Position numbers and translations under genes: made by a program. A stretch of DNA of 64,000 nt from a virus. The stretch lies in IMG/VR virus record IMGVR_UViG_3300023112_000009, positions 1 through 64,000 of that record. The stretch is one strand, 5' to 3'. How positions within the stretch are numbered: the stretch's first letter is position 1; each line of letters begins with the position of its first letter. Shown in pieces: positions 8,228 through 17,415 of the stretch. The notes under the pieces are model-generated. The model had not been told where the DNA came from and did not search any database. It saw nothing but the letters and a program-made list of their open reading frames with translations.

Positions 8228-10029
8228 GTAACAAGAAACGTATTTTGTTTATCGGAGAAGCCAGTAATCTTAGTACTGGTTTTTCGACATACTATAGGGA
8301 ATTGATCCCTAGATTGGTGGCCACAGGGAAATATGAAATCGCTGAGCTTGGTTCGTATGTACGCCAGGACGATCCTAAGGTCCAGGAGTTCATCCAGGGT
8401 CGCTGGAAGTTCTATGGCGTAATGCCCACGACCCAGGAAGAGGCTCAAGCCTTCAACGCTCCGAATCCGCACCCTCGCACACGAGGCCAGAACACTAACC
8501 AGTTTGGCGAGTACAAATTCAACCATGTATGTGCTGATTTTAAGCCGGATATCGTTATCGATATCCGTGACTGGTGGATGCTAGAATTCCAAGAGCGAAG
8601 TGTGTTTCGCTCTTGGTTTAAGTGGGTTGTGATGCCTACTGTTGACGCTGAACCTCAGGCAGAAGAGTGGATGAAAACCTATGAGAACGCTGAAATGGTT
8701 TTGGCGTACTCTGATTATGGTGTTCACACCCTGCGTCGTCAGAGCCAACTGTTGCCTAACGGTAAGAAAAGCGTTAGTATTTTTCCTAAGGCCATGCGTC
8801 CTGGTGTTGACCTAGAAACGTTTCTGCCCATGGACACCAAGGAGACTCGTGAGCACTGGAACCTAAATAGTGACAACCCTGTTATCGGCACGGTTATGCG
8901 TAACCAAAGTCGTAAACTGTATCCTGATCTTATCGATGGCTTTGCCGCGATGAAGGAGAAGTACAAAGGAGAAGACGCTGTTGATAAGGCGGTTCTGTTG
9001 ATTCATTCTTCGTGGCCGGATAACGCACACTCTTACGATTACCCTAGACACATTATGCGTCTAGAGTCTTACGACTGGATGCCATATGCCAGTAAAGGTA
9101 TTCGTGGTAGTATCTTGCAGTCCATGTACTGTCATGCATGTCAAGAGCCTTCCGTGACCTTTGCTATGAACCTGTGGGGTAAGCCCACGCAGGATGGTCG
9201 CATTAAGTTGCCTTGTCCTCACTGTGGAGCAATTGAAGCTTCTCCTCCGAACACCGCTGGTGGTTTTACAAGAGAAGATCTTGCTAAGCTATATAACCTC
9301 ATGGATCTTTATGTTCAGTGTTCGATTTGTGAGGGTGACGGAATGCCTATTCAGGAAGCTAAAGCTTGTGGCGTTCCGACTCTAGTAACAGACTACACGG
9401 CCATGCGTGAGAAGGGGCGTTTCCCTGACTACAATCATTTTGAAGATCTCAAGATCACTGAGGATAACTACACCTGTACTAAGGGTGGTGACGTTATTGA
9501 TGTTGGTCGTTATTACCATGAACCAGAAACGGGGTGTATTCGTGCCCACCCAGACGTTGACGATCTTGCCGATAAGATGCGTAACATGATCACTGATCCT
9601 GTTAAGCTTAAGGCTCTTGGTATTGAGGCTCGTGAGTGTACCGAAGAGAATTACGACTGGAATAAACTCTGGAAGCAATGGGAGTACGTTCTTGATAACA
9701 TCAAGCCGCTAGACCGTTCGCAGACGTGGGATAGTCCTATTATTGAGCATGATTCTATTCAAGCTGTTCCTGTTCCTGATGGACTAAGTGACGAGCAGTA
9801 TGTCGAGTGGTTGTACATTAATGTATTGAAGTATCCGGCAGTTGACCCAGAGGGTGCCAAGACTTGGATTCAGCATCTTGGACTTGGTGTTCCTCGTGAA
9901 CAGATCATGAAACAGTTTGTCGCAATTGGTAACCAGCAGTCTGATGGTGGTAAACTACGCGATCAAATCAGACAAGAGGTTGCTGGTATAGCACCTGTGG
10001 CCCAGCGTCCCACGCAAGAATTTATCTAA
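8224..10029 (+). CDS. Glycosyltransferase, GT4/GT-B fold, with inserted zinc ribbon
   Basis: First gene of the glycan cassette, coupled to the sigma gene by ATGA. The 601-residue product opens with RILFIGEASNLSTGFSTYY, a GT-B N-terminal sugar-acceptor domain. It carries the GT4 donor-binding motif EGDGMPIQEAKACGVPTLV starting at E370. Between the two Rossmann domains sits a four-cysteine knuckle (C303, C306, C331, C334), an unusual insertion for GT4 enzymes. About 100 extra C-terminal residues follow the catalytic domain. The enzyme should transfer a sugar from a nucleotide donor; the acceptor is unknown. Confidence 0.85.
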   Translation: MSNKKRILFIGEASNLSTGFSTYYRELIPRLVATGKYEIAELGSYVRQDDPKVQEFIQGRWKFYGVMPTTQEEAQAFNAPNPHPRTRGQNTNQFGEYKFNHVCADFKPDIVIDIRDWWMLEFQERSVFRSWFKWVVMPTVDAEPQAEEWMKTYENAEMVLAYSDYGVHTLRRQSQLLPNGKKSVSIFPKAMRPGVDLETFLPMDTKETREHWNLNSDNPVIGTVMRNQSRKLYPDLIDGFAAMKEKYKGEDAVDKAVLLIHSSWPDNAHSYDYPRHIMRLESYDWMPYASKGIRGSILQSMYCHACQEPSVTFAMNLWGKPTQDGRIKLPCPHCGAIEASPPNTAGGFTREDLAKLYNLMDLYVQCSICEGDGMPIQEAKACGVPTLVTDYTAMREKGRFPDYNHFEDLKITEDNYTCTKGGDVIDVGRYYHEPETGCIRAHPDVDDLADKMRNMITDPVKLKALGIEARECTEENYDWNKLWKQWEYVLDNIKPLDRSQTWDSPIIEHDSIQAVPVPDGLSDEQYVEWLYINVLKYPAVDPEGAKTWIQHLGLGVPREQIMKQFVAIGNQQSDGGKLRDQIRQEVAGIAPVAQRPTQEFI

Positions 10030-10079
10030 AGAAAAAATATGATTAACAGCTTAGTAGACTATTTAAAGGAGGGGTTAGT

Positions 10080-11324
10080 ATGAAGCTTTTGTACGTTGGA
10101 CCGTTGATGGATTTTTCGGGATTTGCCACAGCATCGCGTCATCTCTTGCAGGCACTAGCTCAGAATGACAGACTAGAAATTACGGCTCGTCCTCTTAAGT
10201 TTGACTCTTTGGACGAAGGACAAGAATTTGAGGTGCCCGATTGGATGCAACCTCTGTTAGAGAACGACCTACAGAACGTAGACGTTGCTTTACAGATGAT
10301 TACATGCAACAACGAAGCAGTGCCCGTTCCTGGAATTCCCAATGGTCTATATACTTTTTTAGAGACAGACCGTATTCAACAAGGGTGGGTAGCTAAAGCT
10401 AATGAGTTTGACTTTTTGATTGTCCCCTCTAAGCACAATGCTACAGCACTCTTGAATTCTGGCGTTAACAAGCCTATCTTGGTGGCTGGTCCTCCTTGTG
10501 ACGTTGATGACTATAAGCGTGACTACGAGCCGTTTGTTATCGACAACATTGAAGGGCGAACCGTGTTTTATAACATCTGCCAACTAAGCACAAAGAAGGG
10601 TATTGATGTTCTTCTGCGTGCGTACTTTGCAGCGTTTGCTGGTGCTCCTAACGATGTTCTGTTGGTTCTCAAGACCTATGTCAATATGGGTGGACGACAG
10701 AATGACCTTGAAATAGTGAAGCAATACATCCAGGGCGTCAAAGAGCGTTGTCGGATCCCCATCAGTGAGTACCCGCCTATCTTGCCCGTCATTTACACCA
10801 TGAGTGACGACGAGGTTCACGGTCTTCATGCTCGTGGCGATGCGTACGTTTGTACTAGTCGTGGCGAAGGCTGGGGCATCCCTGCGTTTGATGCGTTGGC
10901 ACACGGCAACACGGTCATTAGTCATAACGCTGGTGGTCTTGCAGAGTTTGTGACACCTGAGAACTCTCTGGTTTATGGTGGTACCCCGACATTCTTCTAT
11001 GACATGCCGCACCCTGACCCTGGTCTCTTTACTGGTCTAGAACAATGTTTTGAGCCTTCGCCCGTAGAGCTTGCCATGACCATGCAGCGTTTCCATATTC
11101 TTCGCAAGGCAAATGAAGCTGATGTGTTGGACGAACAGGGTCAAGCCGAGTGGAAAGCCGTTTTACAGCGTCGTGAGAATGCAAAGCTAGTAGGAGAAAA
11201 GCTAGATTACCGTAATGTCCATGAACAGATTGTCGAGCAAGTAGAGGCCGCAGTACAATCTTGGAAAGAGACCGGCGTAGCTAGATATAAGGAAGCCGAA
11301 GTATCGTTGGAGGAAACCCTATGA
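10080..11324 (+). CDS. Glycosyltransferase, GT4/GT-B fold
   Basis: A 414-residue GT-B enzyme preceded by one of the strongest ribosome binding sites in the block (AAAGGAGGGG at 10065-10074). The N-terminus reads LLYVGPLMDFSGFATASRH, similar to the start of the gene at 8224. The donor-site motif is TSRGEGWGIPAFDALAHG followed by NAGGLAEFV. The tail from about residue 340 is helical and charged. The 50-base gap before it, together with the strong binding site, may raise expression relative to its neighbours. Its stop overlaps the next start by ATGA. Confidence 0.85.
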   Translation: MKLLYVGPLMDFSGFATASRHLLQALAQNDRLEITARPLKFDSLDEGQEFEVPDWMQPLLENDLQNVDVALQMITCNNEAVPVPGIPNGLYTFLETDRIQQGWVAKANEFDFLIVPSKHNATALLNSGVNKPILVAGPPCDVDDYKRDYEPFVIDNIEGRTVFYNICQLSTKKGIDVLLRAYFAAFAGAPNDVLLVLKTYVNMGGRQNDLEIVKQYIQGVKERCRIPISEYPPILPVIYTMSDDEVHGLHARGDAYVCTSRGEGWGIPAFDALAHGNTVISHNAGGLAEFVTPENSLVYGGTPTFFYDMPHPDPGLFTGLEQCFEPSPVELAMTMQRFHILRKANEADVLDEQGQAEWKAVLQRRENAKLVGEKLDYRNVHEQIVEQVEAAVQSWKETGVARYKEAEVSLEETL

Positions 11325-12331
11325 ATCAGCAACAAATCCATTACGTACCGCAGATGCAGTGTATTGCGGAGCGTGTCAATCGCCCCGTAAGGATCGTTCA
11401 GTGTATTCAGATGCACAACGAGGAAGATTTCGCGGGAGCAGTACTACACTCTATCTATGACGAGGTAGATCGCATTCTCGTTATTGAAGGTGCCGTTGAG
11501 AACCGCCCCAACTCCACGGAGGATGGTCACTCAACCGACAACACGAAAGGTGTTATTGATGATTTTAAAGCTCACAACGATCCTGACAACAAGCTTGTGG
11601 TGATCTCAATTAACAAGCACTGGAAGGATCTTGAGGATATGAAGCAGACCTTCTTGGACATGTCTGTACCTGGAGATTGGATTCTCATTAATGATGCTGA
11701 TGAGTTCTATCGTCCCGAGGACATTAGACGATTACGTAAGGCTATTGAGCTTGATCCGCAAGCTCAAGAATTTATTCCTACCTTCTTGCATTTTTATCGT
11801 GACCTTGATCATATTGCGGTTCCTGGTCCCGAATGGAACACTCAGCATCAAAGGATTATTAAGTATGTGCGTGGCATGAAGTATAATAGCCACCCTGTAT
11901 TGACTGATCCTGCTGGTCACTGTACATACTTTTCACCACATTATCAACCACGTAGAATTGTACCTAGGGATCCTATTTTTATTTACCACTATGGGTATGC
12001 TCGTAGAAACATGAATGAAGTCATGGAACAAAAACAAGAGTATTACAAAGGCGAGCTTGCTAAACACGACAATGCCGACGTAAAGTTTGACCAAAAAGTT
12101 AAAGACTGGTTTGATGTTACAGAGCCCGTGCTGTATTTTGACGGAGAACATCCGGCAATAATTAATCATCGTCCTCAGGTTGCACAACACTGTGACTGTG
12201 ACAACAACTGGAAAGACGATTCTTTTTATAAGAAGGCGTTAGCTGGTGAAGACGTAGGAAACATTTGGCTCTGTATGACACAGCAATCTCAGCCCTATAT
12301 GCAGCATTATCATAATGGCATGTCGTTCTAG
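11321..12331 (+). CDS. GT2-like glycosyltransferase (GT-A fold)
   Basis: A 336-residue product with IVQCIQMHNEEDF near residue 25, typical of the first strand and loop of GT2 enzymes, and a metal-binding DxD motif in LINDADEFY. Later segments (FLHFYRDLDH, FIYHYGYARR) resemble GT2 proteins with an acceptor lid. The bases encoding VQCIQMHN are part of a 28-bp sequence repeated perfectly inside the RNA ligase gene at 58223-58250. An HNH homing endonuclease gene overlaps its 3' end by 17 bases. Confidence 0.75.
   Translation: MNQQQIHYVPQMQCIAERVNRPVRIVQCIQMHNEEDFAGAVLHSIYDEVDRILVIEGAVENRPNSTEDGHSTDNTKGVIDDFKAHNDPDNKLVVISINKHWKDLEDMKQTFLDMSVPGDWILINDADEFYRPEDIRRLRKAIELDPQAQEFIPTFLHFYRDLDHIAVPGPEWNTQHQRIIKYVRGMKYNSHPVLTDPAGHCTYFSPHYQPRRIVPRDPIFIYHYGYARRNMNEVMEQKQEYYKGELAKHDNADVKFDQKVKDWFDVTEPVLYFDGEHPAIINHRPQVAQHCDCDNNWKDDSFYKKALAGEDVGNIWLCMTQQSQPYMQHYHNGMSF
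11393..11420 (+). repeat. 28-bp perfect direct repeat, copy 1
   Basis: Bases 11393-11420 are identical to 58223-58250, same orientation on the plus strand. This copy lies in a plus-strand glycosyltransferase gene; the other lies in a minus-strand RNA ligase gene and is therefore read in the opposite sense. Flanking bases differ on both sides. Confidence 0.9.
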
Positions 12332-12770
12332 AAAAGACCCGATTAATCGGTTTCAAGAAAAGTACATCATCGACTCTAGCACGGGCTGTTGGAACTGGAC
12401 GGCATGTACTGATCGTGATGGTTATGGGTGCTTTAGATTCAGTCATGAGTCTGGAGTGTCTAGCTGGGGAAAAGCGTATGCGTTTGCTTATGAATATTTT
12501 GTAGGCGTTATTCCTGAAGGAATGCAAGTTGATCACAAGTGTAGAAATCGTAGATGCGTTAATCCAGATCACCTACGTGTCATGACGTTAGTGGAAAACG
12601 TCATGCTTGGAGATAGTCCACCAGCTAAAAATGCCAGAAAGACACACTGTAAACATGGACATCCGTTGAGTGGCGATAATTTGTATGTTCAGCCATCAAC
12701 GGGGTATCGTTATTGTAGAACGTGCAAAAGAGAATCGGAAATAAGGTGTAGAGATAATGCCCAAGGTTAG
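12315..12770 (+). CDS. Free-standing HNH homing endonuclease
   Basis: A 151-residue HNH nuclease. The motif is visible as VDHKCRNRRCVNPDHL, with histidine, asparagine and the final histidine of the beta-beta-alpha-metal site. After it come KTHCKHGHPL and YCRTCK, giving a C-terminal zinc finger. The N-terminal CWNWTACTDRDGYGCF is typical of phage HNH proteins that cut DNA to spread their own gene. It begins inside the upstream glycosyltransferase gene and its stop overlaps the next gene, so it is inserted without breaking either neighbour. It is closely related to the endonuclease at 15568-15999. Confidence 0.85.
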   Translation: MACRSRKDPINRFQEKYIIDSSTGCWNWTACTDRDGYGCFRFSHESGVSSWGKAYAFAYEYFVGVIPEGMQVDHKCRNRRCVNPDHLRVMTLVENVMLGDSPPAKNARKTHCKHGHPLSGDNLYVQPSTGYRYCRTCKRESEIRCRDNAQG

Positions 12771-13617
12771 TTTTTTGGTTAGTACTTATGATTCTGGCCA
12801 CTATTTAGACGAGCATATTGCTCACATGCTAGATCATCAGACGGACCCTGATTTTGAAATCGTTATCGTTAATCCCAATTCTCCTGGTACCGATGGTATC
12901 ATTGCAGAAAAATGGGCGAGCATGGATGATCGTGTTAAGTATATCTATCACCACGAGCGGGAGCCGTATGGTGCTTCGTGGCTTAGAGCCTGGAGGGCCG
13001 CGAGTGGTGAGTTTGTGATGAATTCTAACACAGATGACTACCACGCACCCGAGACCACGGCAACCGTTTTCAAGCACATGAGGATGGCTACCAGTCCTAT
13101 GCATGTAGGCTCTAAGATTGCCTTCTGCTACGGTGGTCTGACTATCATCAACGAGAACGGTCAGATGCAGGGAAGAGGATTAAAACCCAAGTTTGATTTT
13201 GAGCTTATGTCTCGTGAGTGTTGGGCTGGACCGCAGGTTGTATGGAGAAATGACAAGAGTTTTGTAGATGATCTTGACTGGGATTTGATGGACGAGAGGG
13301 CAGCTAGCCACCAGTCTGCGTACGACTACTGGCTTTGGCTTTACTTCATGAGTAAAGGTTATCACGGCCATGTGATCAATCAGTTCATTACAGTTTATAC
13401 ACAACGTCCCGATTCTATTGAAAATCGCAACAAGCACGCAAATAATTGGGAAACTTATGCTTCCATTTCAGAGTTCTTTGGTCATAATTTCAAAGGACAC
13501 TTGAAGCATGCAAGAGAGTTTAGTGACTTCAACGACCTACCTCCGAAAGATGAATGGGTAGCTAAGATGCAAGCAGGCAAGAAATGGCGAACTTCAAAAA
13601 AACATGGCAAAGCTTAG
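12757..13617 (+). CDS. GT2 family glycosyltransferase (GT-A fold)
   Basis: A 286-residue product starting VSFLVSTYDSGHYLDEHI, the nucleotide-sugar-binding start of GT2 enzymes. The DxD-type metal site is NSNTDDYH near residue 90. The later WxGPQVVW and HQSAYDYWLWLYF segments match the acceptor-side elements of the family. It is flanked upstream by a homing endonuclease and downstream overlaps a small coiled-coil gene by 34 bases, the longest overlap in this region. Confidence 0.8.
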   Translation: MPKVSFLVSTYDSGHYLDEHIAHMLDHQTDPDFEIVIVNPNSPGTDGIIAEKWASMDDRVKYIYHHEREPYGASWLRAWRAASGEFVMNSNTDDYHAPETTATVFKHMRMATSPMHVGSKIAFCYGGLTIINENGQMQGRGLKPKFDFELMSRECWAGPQVVWRNDKSFVDDLDWDLMDERAASHQSAYDYWLWLYFMSKGYHGHVINQFITVYTQRPDSIENRNKHANNWETYASISEFFGHNFKGHLKHAREFSDFNDLPPKDEWVAKMQAGKKWRTSKKHGKA

Positions 13618-13892
13618 TCGCACGAAGTCTGGTTGAAGAGCACGAGAAGCTAGAAGAGCAGCTTGAGACTCAAATTAAGGTTACCGCCGAACACAGAAAT
13701 CGTTGGGTTTTAGCCGAACAGATGATCAAAGGGCTTAAAAAAGAAAAACGAGCACTGAGACAGGAGAACGAATCTCTTAAAGGATCTGATCCTCTTGCTC
13801 GTTCGTTAGACTCCGCTAGACATAATGCCGCTCAGACACGTATTCGTGATTTGGAACATCAACTGAGACGCAACAATATTGAACCGCAATGA
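13584..13892 (+). CDS. Small coiled-coil protein
   Basis: A 102-residue, highly charged helical protein with heptad-like spacing from EEHEKLEEQLETQ through KKEKRALRQENESLK to IRDLEHQLRRNN. It overlaps the end of the glycosyltransferase gene by 34 bases and ends in an ATGA junction with the cupin gene. No enzymatic motif is visible. It could be a scaffold that brings glycan enzymes together, but this is only a guess from position. Confidence 0.6.
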   Translation: MANFKKTWQSLVARSLVEEHEKLEEQLETQIKVTAEHRNRWVLAEQMIKGLKKEKRALRQENESLKGSDPLARSLDSARHNAAQTRIRDLEHQLRRNNIEPQ

Positions 13893-14281
13893 AGTTAGTA
13901 GATAAGCCCTGGGGTAGAGAGCGAATCATGGAAGTAAACGACAAGTATGCTTTCAAGATTTTAGAGGTTGATGCGGGGCATCGACTTAGCCTACAATACC
14001 ACAATGACAAGCTGGAAACAATGTATTGCCTATACGGCTGCGGCACTTTGTTTTTGTCTGCTGATGGTTTTGATCGCGAAATGACATTGTTGCCGGGACG
14101 TTTTATTACCATCACTCCTGGGACCATACATAGACTTGAGGCGTCTGCCACATCGCCCGTTGTCGTGATGGAAGCGTCATCGCCAGAGCTAGACGACGTG
14201 GTTCGTCTTGATGATGATTACAAAAGAAACGACGAAGAAGAAGAGGTTGACCCGTTCAGTGGTCCTATTGATTTCTCATGA
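13889..14281 (+). CDS. Cupin, mannose-6-phosphate isomerase type II-like
   Basis: A 130-residue single cupin domain. It opens KPWGRERIMEVND, the usual start of the cupin domain of bifunctional mannose-6-phosphate isomerase/GDP-mannose pyrophosphorylase proteins. It then has LSLQYHNDKLETMYCLYG with the metal-binding HxN/E pattern, and ITPGTIHRLEA as the second cupin motif. No pyrophosphorylase domain is attached. With Gmd and Fcl further downstream it fits a supply route to GDP-mannose, or isomerisation of another sugar. The last 20 residues are strongly acidic. Both ends are ATGA junctions. Confidence 0.75.
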   Translation: MKLVDKPWGRERIMEVNDKYAFKILEVDAGHRLSLQYHNDKLETMYCLYGCGTLFLSADGFDREMTLLPGRFITITPGTIHRLEASATSPVVVMEASSPELDDVVRLDDDYKRNDEEEEVDPFSGPIDFS

Positions 14282-15351
14282 TTACCGTTCTACACTACTT
14301 GCGTCACCTTGATCTTGGTGGTACAGCTAAGACGTGTCAGTTGTTTTTCGAGCAACTCACTAGTCCAGACTTCAACACTATAGTAGCATACGAAAAAGGT
14401 GGCGACCACCCTAGACTAGAAGAGTTTCAAAAGGCCGCTGCCGTCTGTGGTGGCACCTTAGTAGCGGTAGACTCCTATCAGGACGGTGACCCCACAGGGG
14501 ACGATCTACAGGCTGTTATTGACATGTACGAAGTTGATATCGTACACACGTATCGAAGCGGGTATGCCGAGTTCCCCGAGCCGGGAGTCCACATTCATGT
14601 GCCCCACTTCGTGGAGACCAACGTCTTTGGTTTCATCGACCAGAACCCCAAGGTGTCAAAGTCGCTGTTCATGAGCAGGTGGCTAATGGACCACACGCTT
14701 CGCGGCAGACTCCATCCTCGGTTTGACTTCGTGAATAACCCGGTGGAAATGCCGTATTCAGACAAACGTATTTCTGGACTTTCAAGCGATGCCATTTGGC
14801 TGGGTCGCTGTGGGCGACCGGACAATGGTATCTATAACTCTGTCAGCGTAGATGCTGCCCGGTTACTACGTATGCAGGGACACGACGTACGCTTCCTTGT
14901 AGTGGCACCACCCAGCAACATGATCAATGACCTTGCGGAATACGAGATTCCATTTAAAGTTATTGAACCAACAACCAATCCATTAGTCCTAAGTCAGTTC
15001 TATAACAGTGTAGACATCTACGCTCACGCTAGAGCAGACGGTGAGACATTTGGAGTTAACATTGCAGAGGCAATGATTCACGGAAAGCCGGTCGTTACAC
15101 ACATTGCCACACCTAGTAATCCAAACATGGGTGTGTTTCAGTCTCAGACAGAACTTGTCGATGATGGCGAGACTGGCTTCATTGTGAATAACGATCCGGC
15201 AGAATACGCAGAGGCTCTTAGAAGTCTCATTGTCAGTCCCAAGTTACGAGAAAGCTTTGGCTATTATGCCATTGTAAAAGCCGCTCGTGAGTATCACGTT
15301 GATGCCTGTGTGGCTAAACTAGAAAAGATTTATAGAGATATTGTACTATGA
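14278..15351 (+). CDS. Glycosyltransferase, GT4/GT-B fold
   Basis: A 357-residue GT-B enzyme. It starts VLHYLRHLDLGGTAKTCQLF and has a shared family block RSGYAEFPEP and VETNVFGFID. The donor-binding segment is DIYAHARADGETFGVNIAEA. The gene at 15992 has the same three blocks, so the two are paralogues separated by a small zinc protein and an HNH gene. This suggests duplication followed by divergence to use different donors or acceptors. The next gene starts within its stop (ATGA). Confidence 0.85.
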   Translation: MITVLHYLRHLDLGGTAKTCQLFFEQLTSPDFNTIVAYEKGGDHPRLEEFQKAAAVCGGTLVAVDSYQDGDPTGDDLQAVIDMYEVDIVHTYRSGYAEFPEPGVHIHVPHFVETNVFGFIDQNPKVSKSLFMSRWLMDHTLRGRLHPRFDFVNNPVEMPYSDKRISGLSSDAIWLGRCGRPDNGIYNSVSVDAARLLRMQGHDVRFLVVAPPSNMINDLAEYEIPFKVIEPTTNPLVLSQFYNSVDIYAHARADGETFGVNIAEAMIHGKPVVTHIATPSNPNMGVFQSQTELVDDGETGFIVNNDPAEYAEALRSLIVSPKLRESFGYYAIVKAAREYHVDACVAKLEKIYRDIVL

Positions 15352-15575
15352 ATGACGGTATTAAAAACATTTCTGCTGATGCAGTACAGAGAGAATATGT
15401 TACTTGGTCAGATACCAATTTAACAAAAGAGTTTTCGTTAGATCATAAGCCGTTACCAACGTTGCAGTGTCGGGAGTGTTCTGGAATTGTATTTCAGGTT
15501 ATACAAACTGACGATTGGGAAACTTCTGCTCGTTGTGAAAATTGTGGTACATACTATAAGGTGCATTGTGGGTAG
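15348..15575 (+). CDS. Small zinc-ribbon protein
   Basis: A 75-residue protein with two knuckles, CREC and CENC, in LQCRECSGIVFQV and ARCENCGTYYKV, forming a classical zinc ribbon in the C-terminal half. The N-terminal half is polar with no visible motif. It lies between two paralogous glycosyltransferases and is followed, with an 8-base overlap, by a homing endonuclease. Function unknown; a similar small cysteine protein occurs after the next glycosyltransferase (17139-17411). Confidence 0.65.
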   Translation: MNDGIKNISADAVQREYVTWSDTNLTKEFSLDHKPLPTLQCRECSGIVFQVIQTDDWETSARCENCGTYYKVHCG

Positions 15576-15999
15576 CGGGTGGACAAAACACGACACTATT
15601 GAGGACCGTTTTTGGTCCAAGGTGGAACGTAGTGATGACTGTTGGACGTGGACTGGAGCTAAAACACGTCGAAACAATGGTTATGGTCGTTTTCGTTTTA
15701 ATGGCGATCTTTATGTTGCTCACCGCGTAGCGTATGAATTGTTGCGTGGCCCTATTGCAGATGGTTTAGTTATTGATCATTTGTGCCGTAATACACTGTG
15801 TGTCAATCCTGATCACATGGAAATAGTAACACAAACAGAAAATATTCGCAGAGGTGAGGCACCCAGTGCTATCAATGGTCGAAAGACACATTGTATTCGT
15901 GGTCATGAACTCACTGGAGATAACGTTTGGATTCATCAACACACTGGTTATCGTCTATGCAAGGTGTGTCGTAAAATGAGAGATAAAAATTATGTCTAA
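15568..15999 (+). CDS. Free-standing HNH homing endonuclease
   Basis: I place the start at the GTG at 15568 (GSGWTKHDT), preceded by TAAGGTG and overlapping the upstream stop; an earlier in-frame start would add an implausible hydrophobic leader. The 143-residue product has IDHLCRNTLCVNPDHM as HNH core and KTHCIRGHEL plus CKVCRK as C-terminal zinc finger. It is about as similar to the HNH gene at 12315 as a recent duplicate would be, across the whole length. Its end overlaps the next glycosyltransferase by 8 bases, so both neighbours stay intact. Confidence 0.85.
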   Translation: MGSGWTKHDTIEDRFWSKVERSDDCWTWTGAKTRRNNGYGRFRFNGDLYVAHRVAYELLRGPIADGLVIDHLCRNTLCVNPDHMEIVTQTENIRRGEAPSAINGRKTHCIRGHELTGDNVWIHQHTGYRLCKVCRKMRDKNYV

Positions 16000-17146
16000 G
16001 ATTCGTGTTGTCCATCATTCAAAGACTGTTGGCTATAGCGGCACAGACCGTACGGCCCAGCTTTTCTGTAAGTACTTGTCGCGTAGCGACAGGTTTGAAC
16101 CGTATATCGTTTACCGTTTGGGTGATAGTCAGAACCAACGATTAGATATCGCTCGTCAGTGGCTTGGAGACGATCACGTTATTGGTTACGAATGGGAACC
16201 CGGCAAGAAAGGTCGTCAGGCACCATACATGCCACAGCACGACAACTTGCACGAGGTGCTAAGTGCTATTGATCCTGATATTGTTCACGTTCATCGCTCT
16301 GGTTATGCCGAATGGCCCTGCTTCCGCTACATGGCACCTCGTGCAAAGTGGGTGGAGACCAATATCTTTGGTAAGGCAGATCTAACCCCCGAACGTCAGA
16401 TCGATTTGAACATCTATATCTCTAATTACATTCGAGAGAGAGCATTGGCCGAAGGAAACCCTGATGGTCCCGTGCTTTACAATCCGATTGATCAACCAAT
16501 GATGGATGTGCTGCCTGAGCAAAAAGAAATCTGTCGCGAAGAACTACTAGAGAGATTCAAGATTCCGCATGACGCTATTCTACTCGGAAGAGTGGGGCGA
16601 GCAGACAATTTCGATCCCATCTCTTTGATGGCGTTTTTAGAAATTGAAAAGATGTACCCTAATGCCTATTACATTGTAGTGAACCCCTGTCAGGGGTGGC
16701 GTGGCACGGTAACAAAACTAGGAATTCAAAATGTTCGTTTCAGTGATCCTATTGTGGATGATAATGAGTTGTCTAGGTTCTATATGGGGCTGGACATATA
16801 CGCCCATGCCCGCCATGATGGTGAATGCTGTCCGTGCAATATTCAAGAAGCAATGATGCACAGACTTCCCGTTGTCTCTCACGAGTCCGCGATCTACAAC
16901 GGTCAGTCTGAGATTATTGGTAACGCTGGTTTCGTTGTGCCTATTGTAGATTATGTCGCTTACCGTGATGTATTGGTTCAACTCATTGAGAATCCCGAAA
17001 TGGCTTCTGAGGATGAGTCTAGTCTGGTTCGCCTAAGAGATCACTTTGGTCTTGAAGCTCGTCGTCGTGCCATGAGATACTTTGAAGCAGAATGCATGAC
17101 TGGTCAGTTGGCAGGTATGTACGACTGGGTGCTTAAAAATGACTAA
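15992..17146 (+). CDS. Glycosyltransferase, GT4/GT-B fold
   Basis: A 384-residue paralogue of the 14278 enzyme. Shared blocks are HRSGYAEWPC, VETNIFGKAD and DIYAHARHDGECCPCNIQEA. Compared with its paralogue, the donor-site loop carries CCPC instead of TFGV, which could change donor choice or bind metal. The N-terminal domain has TVGYSGTDRTAQLF, the GT-B glycine-rich loop. It overlaps the next small zinc protein gene by 8 bases. Confidence 0.85.
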   Translation: MSKIRVVHHSKTVGYSGTDRTAQLFCKYLSRSDRFEPYIVYRLGDSQNQRLDIARQWLGDDHVIGYEWEPGKKGRQAPYMPQHDNLHEVLSAIDPDIVHVHRSGYAEWPCFRYMAPRAKWVETNIFGKADLTPERQIDLNIYISNYIRERALAEGNPDGPVLYNPIDQPMMDVLPEQKEICREELLERFKIPHDAILLGRVGRADNFDPISLMAFLEIEKMYPNAYYIVVNPCQGWRGTVTKLGIQNVRFSDPIVDDNELSRFYMGLDIYAHARHDGECCPCNIQEAMMHRLPVVSHESAIYNGQSEIIGNAGFVVPIVDYVAYRDVLVQLIENPEMASEDESSLVRLRDHFGLEARRRAMRYFEAECMTGQLAGMYDWVLKND

Positions 17147-17411
17147 TCTATTAAGAGTTGAAAATAAACTAGTGAACTTTCCGTTCGCTGATAAGATTAC
17201 CCATATGTTCGTTGGTTCACAAGAGACAGCCGAAGCACTAGGTTTTCCTCAGGGTGGTTATTGGTACCGCGAAGGTAACTTGTGGGAGTTGCGTAGGTCC
17301 TTAGTGGAAGACGTGTCATATGAGTACGACGATACTAAGTGTTCTGAGTGTCAAAACTGGGGTGCTCCTACTGGGTGTAGAACTTGCGGGACGACCTGTA
17401 TGGGTGGTTGA
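17139..17411 (+). CDS. Small cysteine-rich protein
   Basis: A 90-residue product whose C-terminal third has five cysteines (KCSEC, GCRTCGTTC), consistent with a zinc or Fe-S site. The N-terminal part contains a GYWYREGNLWELRR segment. I do not recognise the family. It follows a glycosyltransferase directly, in the same arrangement as the zinc ribbon gene at 15348. Confidence 0.55.
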   Translation: MTNLLRVENKLVNFPFADKITHMFVGSQETAEALGFPQGGYWYREGNLWELRRSLVEDVSYEYDDTKCSECQNWGAPTGCRTCGTTCMGG

Positions 17412-17415
17412 TTAA

